Shown here: positions 44,098-49,168 of the stretch, piece by piece
Layout of the letters: each line of letters opens with the position of its first letter
Numbering within the stretch: the stretch's first letter is position 1
Origin: Verrucomicrobiales bacterium
GTDB lineage: Bacteria > Verrucomicrobiota > Verrucomicrobiia > Limisphaerales > JAYPXF01
Assembly (NCBI GenBank): GCA_002715965.1
Contig: PBAL01000049.1
Location: forward strand, 1-49,168
Reading direction: 5' to 3'
Length of the DNA stretch: 49,168 nt
Translations under genes and position numbers: made by a program
Notes under the pieces: generated by a model
Database searches by the model: none
Told to the model about the DNA's origin: nothing
Seen by the model: only the letters and a program-made list of their open reading frames with translations

Positions 44098-45930
44098 ATG
44101 GAACACATTCGCAACATAGCGATCATCGCCCACGTCGATCACGGCAAGACGACCCTCGTCGATTGCCTGCTCAAGCAGTCGGGAACCTTCCGTTCGAACG
44201 AAGCCAAGGCTACCGAGGAACGGATCATGGACTCCATGGATCTCGAACGAGAAAAGGGCATCACCATCAAGGCCAAGAACGCTGCGTTTCGCTATCACAA
44301 CTTCCACGTAAACATCGTGGACACTCCCGGCCATGCCGACTTCGGCGGAGAAGTGGAGCGCATCATGTCCATGATCGATGGTGTGTTGCTGGTGGTGGAT
44401 GCGCTGGAAGGACCTCAGGCACAGACTCGCTTCGTGTTGCGGAAGGCGCTCGAAGCCGGTGCCAAGCCGATCGTCGTCATCAACAAGATCGATCGCGATC
44501 ACGCGAATCCGAAGAAGGTATTGGATGATGTGTTCGAGTTGTTCCTCCAACTGCACGCCACGGATGAGCAACTGGATTTTCCCTTCTGTTATGCGAGCGC
44601 GAAGGACGGTTACGCGAAGATGGAACTCGATCACACCAGCGGAACCATGGAACCGCTCTACGAGTTGATCGTGAAGAACATCCCACCTCCCCGCGCACAC
44701 GCCGGCGAGGGCTTTCAACTTCCAGTCGCGAATCTGGACTACGACAACTATCTCGGTCGAGTCGCCTTTGGCAAAATTCACTCTGGCATCGTCAAGGTCG
44801 GGCAACAGGCGATCTGCCATCGTGTTGACGGAAGTACGAGCAAGGGAAAGGTCAGTGCGATTTTCCACTTTCAAGGTTTGAAACGGATTCAGATCGACGA
44901 AGCCCATGCGGGTGACGTCGTGGGTGTGGCCGGCTTCGAGGAAGTCTCCATTGGTGAAAGCCTGTGTGATTCCGAAGAGCGCGAAGCATTGCCCGGCAAA
45001 CCGATTGATCCGCCGACAATCCAGATGGAATTCGCCATCAACGACGGACCCTTCGCCGGCAAGGAAGGTGACAAGGTCACCGCGCGTCATATCTGGGAAC
45101 GGCTCGAACGCGAGACGCGCACCAACGTCGCGCTGCGAATCGCGCAGACGGATGATCCGAAAATCTTCGCCGTGAGTGGTCGTGGTGAAATGCAAATTGC
45201 CATCCTCGTCGAACAGATGCGACGTGAAGGGTACGAGGTACTTGTCAGCCGCCCGGAAGTGCTTTGGAAAAAAGGCCCGGAAGGCGAACTGCTTGAGCCG
45301 ATTGAGAAACTTTTCGTGGAACTGCCCCAAGACTGCATGGGACCGGTGATGGAGAATCTCGCCAATCGCAAGGCCGACATCACGAACATGGATCACCACG
45401 GCGAACAGGTCACCATCGAGGCGATCGTTCCCATGCGCGGTCTCATTGGATTCGAATCTGACCTAGTCAATTCCACCCGCGGCATGGGTGTGATGAGCCA
45501 CCTCTTCCACGAATACGGCCCTGATCGTGGCGAGATCTCCGCGCGCAAGAGCGGTTCGTTGATCAGTATTGAGATGGGCGACGTCACCGCCTACTCGCTC
45601 GATACGATTCAGGAACGTGGCAAGCTCATGGTCGTTCCCGGCGAAAAGGTCTATGCCGGCCAGGTCATCGGCGAAAACTCCCGGCACCAGGATCTCCCCG
45701 TCAATCCGACCAAGGCCAAGCACCTCACCAACATGCGATCCTCCGGCGATGGCAAGGGCATCATGCTCGACGCCCCGATGCTCCTCACCTTGGAACGCGC
45801 GATCGAATTCATCTCCGATGATGAATACGTCGAAGCCACCCCCGAGAACCTTCGCCTCCGCAAGAAGATCCTCGACGAACACGAACGCAAGCGCGCGCAG
45901 AAGCACCGCAAACTGAAGTTCGTGGAGTAG
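44098..45930 (+). CDS. typA: Translational GTPase TypA/BipA
   Basis: A 611-residue ribosome-binding GTPase of stress and ribosome assembly. [20 protein letters not shown] holds the P-loop, then the switch [15 protein letters not shown] and the G4 NKID in [11 protein letters not shown]. The rest has the EF-G-like domains and the C-terminal TypA-specific domain ending [10 protein letters not shown]. The length is normal. The ATG at 44098 is preferred to upstream codons in a frame that overlaps the divergent FHA gene. A GC hairpin CTCGCGC/GCGCGAG at 44065-44086 lies in its leader. Confidence 0.97.
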   Translation: MEHIRNIAIIAHVDHGKTTLVDCLLKQSGTFRSNEAKATEERIMDSMDLEREKGITIKAKNAAFRYHNFHVNIVDTPGHADFGGEVERIMSMIDGVLLVVDALEGPQAQTRFVLRKALEAGAKPIVVINKIDRDHANPKKVLDDVFELFLQLHATDEQLDFPFCYASAKDGYAKMELDHTSGTMEPLYELIVKNIPPPRAHAGEGFQLPVANLDYDNYLGRVAFGKIHSGIVKVGQQAICHRVDGSTSKGKVSAIFHFQGLKRIQIDEAHAGDVVGVAGFEEVSIGESLCDSEEREALPGKPIDPPTIQMEFAINDGPFAGKEGDKVTARHIWERLERETRTNVALRIAQTDDPKIFAVSGRGEMQIAILVEQMRREGYEVLVSRPEVLWKKGPEGELLEPIEKLFVELPQDCMGPVMENLANRKADITNMDHHGEQVTIEAIVPMRGLIGFESDLVNSTRGMGVMSHLFHEYGPDRGEISARKSGSLISIEMGDVTAYSLDTIQERGKLMVVPGEKVYAGQVIGENSRHQDLPVNPTKAKHLTNMRSSGDGKGIMLDAPMLLTLERAIEFISDDEYVEATPENLRLRKKILDEHERKRAQKHRKLKFVE

Positions 45931-45949
45931 TTGCCAAGGCACGCGTACC

Positions 45950-46237
45950 GTGCGCCCGAGTTCCGTGAAAACAACGAATCAGATACGACGACTTGTTGAT
46001 GTCCTCGTTGGACTGTTGGCCATCTCCAGAGTGCATGGTGCCGAGTTTCTCGTCATTGAGCCGGATGACAGGAAGAGTGGGAGCAGATTTATTGGTGAAG
46101 AATTCATCCGCACGATGGGTTACGAGTTTACAGTTGGAGATTCGCCTATTTCGGTGATGGCCTTGGGTGTCCGGGATTGGGATGGCGGTGTAATTGGACC
46201 AACCACTCGCGACTCGGCGCGGCCGGACCTGATTTAA
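45950..46237 (+). pseudogene. Short truncated secreted ORF with a beta-sandwich-like start
   Basis: A 95-codon frame starting with GTG at 45950 (alternative GTG 45965). Residues about 10-31 look like a signal peptide (RLVDVLVGLLAISRVHGAEF). The end reads GYEFTVGDSPISVMALGVRD followed by WDGGVIG, the opening of the F.VG..P..V.ALG..D pattern found in DUF4082/PEP-CTERM-type secreted proteins. It stops right where the rest of that domain should continue, so it is probably a truncated gene. The remaining bases to 46289 show no gene. Confidence 0.4.
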
Positions 46238-46289
46238 CGGGTGTCTTATTCTTGCTCGATCCCGCTGCGAGAGGTTTACACTCGCTGGA

Positions 46290-47861
46290 ATGAATACGTC
46301 CTCCCTGCGCACACTCCTTGTCCCTCTCCTGGCCATTCTGTTCAGCGGATCGACCGCACTTGTTGCCGCGAAGCAACCGAATGTGGTGTTTATCCTCACC
46401 GACGACCTGGGTTGGAATGAGCTGGGGTGTTACGGACAGACGAAGATCAAGACGCCGAACGTGGACTCGCTGGCGCGGGATGGGATGCGTTTCACCCAGT
46501 GCTACTCTGGCAACGCGGTCTGTGCTCCTTCGCGTTGTGTGTTGATGACCGGCAAACATCCGGGGCACGCAATCGTTCGCAATAACCGGGCGATGGCACG
46601 CTTCGGCGAGCCGGAAGGACAGCATCCGCTCCCGGCCTCGGAAGTGACGGTCGCCGAATTGCTGAAACAGAGTGGTTACGTCAGTGGAGCCTTCGGCAAG
46701 TGGGGGCTGGGCAATACCGGTTCGCCCGGCAATCCCACCAAACAGGGCTTCGACCGCTTCTTTGGCTACAACTGCCAGAGCCATGCCCACAGCCTTTATC
46801 CGGCGACACTGTGGAGCGACAACAAGAAGGTGAAGCTGAACAACGGCAATGGGATTCCCGGGCACGCGAAGCTGCCGCCCGAACTGGACGAGAACCAATT
46901 GGAGAGCTACGCGATGTTCAAGGGACAGGAGTACGCGCCGGAAACGATCAACCAGCAGGCCCTGAAGTTTCTTCGCAAGAACAAGGACAAGCCGTTCTTC
47001 CTCTATTACCCAACCGTGATTCCGCACCTCGCGTTGATGGTGCCTGACGAGGATCTGGAACGGTATCACAAGGAGGGCTGGAAGGAGACACCCTTCACGG
47101 CCCGCAAGCGCAGGAGCTACACACCGCACCACACACCAAAGGCGGGATACGCGGCCTTTATCACGAAGATGGACACATTCGTGGGACGCGTTTTGAATCT
47201 CATCGACGAATTGGGTGTGCGGGAGAACACGATCGTGGTGTTTTCGAGCGACAATGGCGCAACGTATTTGCCGGAGGTGGACTATAAATTCTTCGAGAGT
47301 GTGGGCCCCTTGAGGGGCTTGAAGGGATCGCTATACGAAGGCGGCATCCGAGTTCCCTTGATCGTGCGCTGGCCCGGGAAAGTGAAGGCCGGTTCGGTGT
47401 CGCACGTGTTGACCGGCTTCGAAGACTGGTTGCCGACGATCATGGAACTGACGGGTGTGAAGGTGGATCTGCCGCCGGGAATCGACGGCGTGAGCCTGGC
47501 TCCCGTGCTGTTGGGCAAGGCCAAACCGGGTGAAGGCGGGCGCGACTTCCTCTATCGGGAATTCGCGGCCTACGGCGGGCAGCAATCCGTCTATCTGGAC
47601 CGCGGCAAGTGGAAGGCGATCCGGCAGAACCTGATGTCGGTGGGCAAGGCGAGAGCCACCGGACGTAGGGGGGGACGGAAAGACCAGGGCGGTTCGGACG
47701 AGAAATCGGGAACACTGGAACTCTACGATCTCGAGAACGACATTGGGGAATCCAAGAACGTCGCGAACGCGCATCCGGATGTGGTGGCGCGTGCGGAGTC
47801 GCTGATGAAGAGCGAACGCTTTCCCTCAAAAGATTTTCCGTTCAAGGCCTTGGACGAATGA
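46290..47861 (+). CDS. Secreted arylsulfatase
   Basis: A 523-residue sulfatase. A signal peptide (about residues 1-28) precedes NVVFILTDDLGWNELGCYGQ, and the catalytic motif is CAPSR at Cys78 with CVLMTGKHPGH following. SSDNGATYLPEV and YEGGIRVPLIVRWPG agree with arylsulfatase A-like enzymes that act on sulfated sugars. It overlaps the next gene by four bases (ATGA), making an operon with the amidohydrolase. A basic Arg/Gly patch (ATGRRGGRKDQGG) lies near residue 453. Confidence 0.93.
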   Translation: MNTSSLRTLLVPLLAILFSGSTALVAAKQPNVVFILTDDLGWNELGCYGQTKIKTPNVDSLARDGMRFTQCYSGNAVCAPSRCVLMTGKHPGHAIVRNNRAMARFGEPEGQHPLPASEVTVAELLKQSGYVSGAFGKWGLGNTGSPGNPTKQGFDRFFGYNCQSHAHSLYPATLWSDNKKVKLNNGNGIPGHAKLPPELDENQLESYAMFKGQEYAPETINQQALKFLRKNKDKPFFLYYPTVIPHLALMVPDEDLERYHKEGWKETPFTARKRRSYTPHHTPKAGYAAFITKMDTFVGRVLNLIDELGVRENTIVVFSSDNGATYLPEVDYKFFESVGPLRGLKGSLYEGGIRVPLIVRWPGKVKAGSVSHVLTGFEDWLPTIMELTGVKVDLPPGIDGVSLAPVLLGKAKPGEGGRDFLYREFAAYGGQQSVYLDRGKWKAIRQNLMSVGKARATGRRGGRKDQGGSDEKSGTLELYDLENDIGESKNVANAHPDVVARAESLMKSERFPSKDFPFKALDE

Positions 47862-48757
47862 ACCTGGCCCGCCGAAAACTTCTGATTGCCGGCGCTGCGG
47901 TTCCGGCCGTCGTTGCCGCCGGTCTGGCGGACAAACGCGTTCCGCGAGTTGATACTCACCTGCACTGTTTTGCTGGCGCGAAGGACCCGCGTTTCCCGTA
48001 TCACGAACGAGCGCCCTATCGTCCGGAACCTGCGGCAACACCCCGGCATCTGCTGGAGTGCATGGACGGAGCCGGCGTGGACTTTGCCGTGGTCGTTCAC
48101 CCGGAACCTTACCAGGACGATCACCGTTATTTGGAGCATTGCCTGGAGATTGGCGGCAAGCGTCTCAGGGGAACCTGTCTTTACTTCTCCGGCAGGCCTG
48201 GCTCCGTGGCAAAGCTGCCGGGGTTGGTGAATCGCGCACCGATCGTTGCCGCCCGCGTTCATGCCTACGCACCGGGGCGACTGCCGCCCTTTGGCAAGCC
48301 GGAACTGCGGGCGCTGTGGAAAACCGCGGGCGACCTTGGCCTGGCCCTGCAGATCCATTTCGCTCCCCGCTATGCGTCCGGATTCGAACCGCTGATCAAG
48401 GAATTCCCTGACACACGCGTCATCATCGATCACCTCGGGAGGCCGTTTCAGGGTATTCCCGAGGAGCACGAAGTCGTCGTCCGCTGGGCGCGCTTCAAGA
48501 ACACCGTGATCAAACTTTCGTCGATTCCGCTGCAGACAAAATACCCGCATCGCGACATCGCCTCGGTCATCAAGAGGCTGGTCGCCGAATTTGGGGCCGA
48601 ACGTATGATTTACGGAGGTGGATTCAACGCATCCGCGACTCCCAATTCGTATCGCGCGGCATTCGACCGGGCGGAGTCGTTCATCGCCCAACTGCCAGCC
48701 GCCGATCGTGCGGCCATTCTCGGTGGGAATGCCGCGAAGATGTTTGGGTTCACGTGA
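47858..48757 (+). CDS. Tat-exported amidohydrolase (amidohydrolase_2 family)
   Basis: A 299-residue protein with a twin-arginine signal: NLARRKLLIAGAAVPAVVAA (residues 2-21). The mature enzyme starts with the metal motif VDTHLHCF and later has LQIHFAP, VIIDHLGRPF and YGGGFNA segments, typical of the amidohydrolase_2 (TIM-barrel) family that includes lactonases and decarboxylases. The metal-ligand Asp at the C-terminal DWP-like site appears here as GGGFN, so a ligand may differ. It overlaps the sulfatase upstream and is likely co-translated; it may act on a sugar lactone released by that sulfatase. The Tat signal links it to the tatA gene region. Confidence 0.85.
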   Translation: MNLARRKLLIAGAAVPAVVAAGLADKRVPRVDTHLHCFAGAKDPRFPYHERAPYRPEPAATPRHLLECMDGAGVDFAVVVHPEPYQDDHRYLEHCLEIGGKRLRGTCLYFSGRPGSVAKLPGLVNRAPIVAARVHAYAPGRLPPFGKPELRALWKTAGDLGLALQIHFAPRYASGFEPLIKEFPDTRVIIDHLGRPFQGIPEEHEVVVRWARFKNTVIKLSSIPLQTKYPHRDIASVIKRLVAEFGAERMIYGGGFNASATPNSYRAAFDRAESFIAQLPAADRAAILGGNAAKMFGFT

Positions 48758-48959
48758 AACTCGCCGGGAACATTCAGGGAAACGTCACCGATCAAGGGGG
48801 GCCACACGTGTGCTGAAAGCCAGGTGAAATCAGACAACGCTCAGGGTTTGACGAAGCGTTTTCCCTCACCATCCTCTCCCGCTTTCCGTTGTCCCACCGT
48901 ATCTAGCAGCCTGTTTAAAAATGGGCATATGAGCATCTCGGTAAACCAAGCCAAATTCG

Positions 48960-49167
48960 TTACGCTGAATGCCCGCGAATTATTTGCTGGCAGGTGATTT
49001 CAAGTTTGGCGAGCAGGTGACGACTCCACCAGGTCACGGTTTTGACCACCATGACTGAATTGTAATGAGGGGCGCAGAGTTCCTCCAAGAATGGATCGAA
49101 GCCGCCTTCTTCCAACACTTGGTTGAGTTGGTTGTAGAAAGGATGCCCCGAGCCTTTGCGAATTTGA
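48960..49167 (-). mobile_element. Transposase fragment at the window edge
   Basis: The minus strand from the window edge reads KGSGHPFYNQLNQVLEEGGF then DPFLEELCAPHYNSVMVVKT before a TAA at 48960. HPFY..LN..L.E.GFD.F.E.LCAP.Y resembles the N-terminal part of IS1182/IS5-type transposases, but the following residues (VTWWSRHLLAKLEITCQQ) do not. It is either a broken transposase or a fusion. The stretch 48758-48959 shows no gene. Confidence 0.5.
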
Positions 49168-49168
49168 T

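Noticed and set aside
44017..45399. A 460-codon minus-strand open frame opposite typA
   Set aside because: typA is conserved over its full length in the other strand, so this is a mirror reading.

Overview
The window comes from a bacterium of the Verrucomicrobiota. The 16S rRNA gene on the minus strand (about 553-2094) begins with GATTCTGGCTCAG and a GGCGTGGATAAGACATGC stretch of the kind seen in that phylum. The gene content agrees: many secreted sulfatases, signal-peptide hydrolases, an RND/MMPL lipid exporter next to an Mla cassette, and type II secretion pseudopilins. GC content looks moderate to high everywhere except the first ~236 bases, which are very AT-rich, carry an open AT-rich reading frame and are followed by a tRNA-Met of eukaryotic type. 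That left end is most likely a foreign or chimeric join inside the rRNA operon, where a 23S gene would be expected.

Layout. 1-2441: AT-rich foreign-looking end, tRNA-Met, tRNA-Ala, 16S rRNA and its leader and promoter, all minus strand. 2442-7098: a tightly overlapping minus-strand operon gspF-gspH-gspI-gspJ-gspK-bioD. 7099-7468: a gene-free region with DnaA-box-like 9-mers directly before dnaN, a candidate replication origin. 7469-10363: dnaN, a YdjY-domain protein, a histidine-rich lipoprotein and a truncated membrane ORF. 10352-16278: a dimethylformamidase-like secreted protein, class II aldolase, a membrane M48 peptidase with a TerB-like tail, and a secreted aldose epimerase. 16517-19556: a membrane-protein pseudogene with two in-frame stops, tatA, a tatC copy with an internal deletion, a PEP-hydrolase-family TIM barrel and a UPF0489 protein. 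19710-23202: a secreted CehA/McbA-type PHP metallohydrolase and a beta-helix protein. 23160-30467: an Mla-type lipid transport operon (aromatic-Pro repeat protein, mlaE, mlaF, mlaD, and a probably frameshifted small membrane gene) and an HpnN-like MMPL exporter. 30613-34442: a UvrA paralogue, an IS3 transposase remnant and two small secreted proteins. 34531-39754: a YjbR-family gene overlapping the first of three consecutive sulfatases. 39771-43970: an Hpt fragment, then the minus-strand run FHA/kinase fragment-tlyA-nadK-zinc-ribbon protein-rnc. 44098-48757: typA, a short truncated secreted ORF, a fourth sulfatase and a Tat-signal amidohydrolase. The right edge holds a transposase fragment.

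How the genes work together. Three themes stand out. First, envelope lipid traffic: the Mla ABC cassette starts with a 511-residue protein built of at least 14 short W/F/Y-Pro-aromatic motifs at roughly 17-20-residue steps, next to an HpnN-like exporter. This is the most promising undescribed module here. Second, breakdown of sulfated and other complex substrates outside the cytoplasm: four sulfatases, the amidohydrolase, the dimethylformamidase-like protein, the PHP hydrolase and the epimerase, with export machinery (Tat, type II secretion) present in part. Third, many broken genes (membrane pseudogene, tatC deletion, IS3 remnant, Hpt fragment, kinase fragment, frameshifted Mla gene, two short truncated secreted ORFs, edge transposase), which suggests ongoing gene decay or assembly errors in low-coverage stretches.
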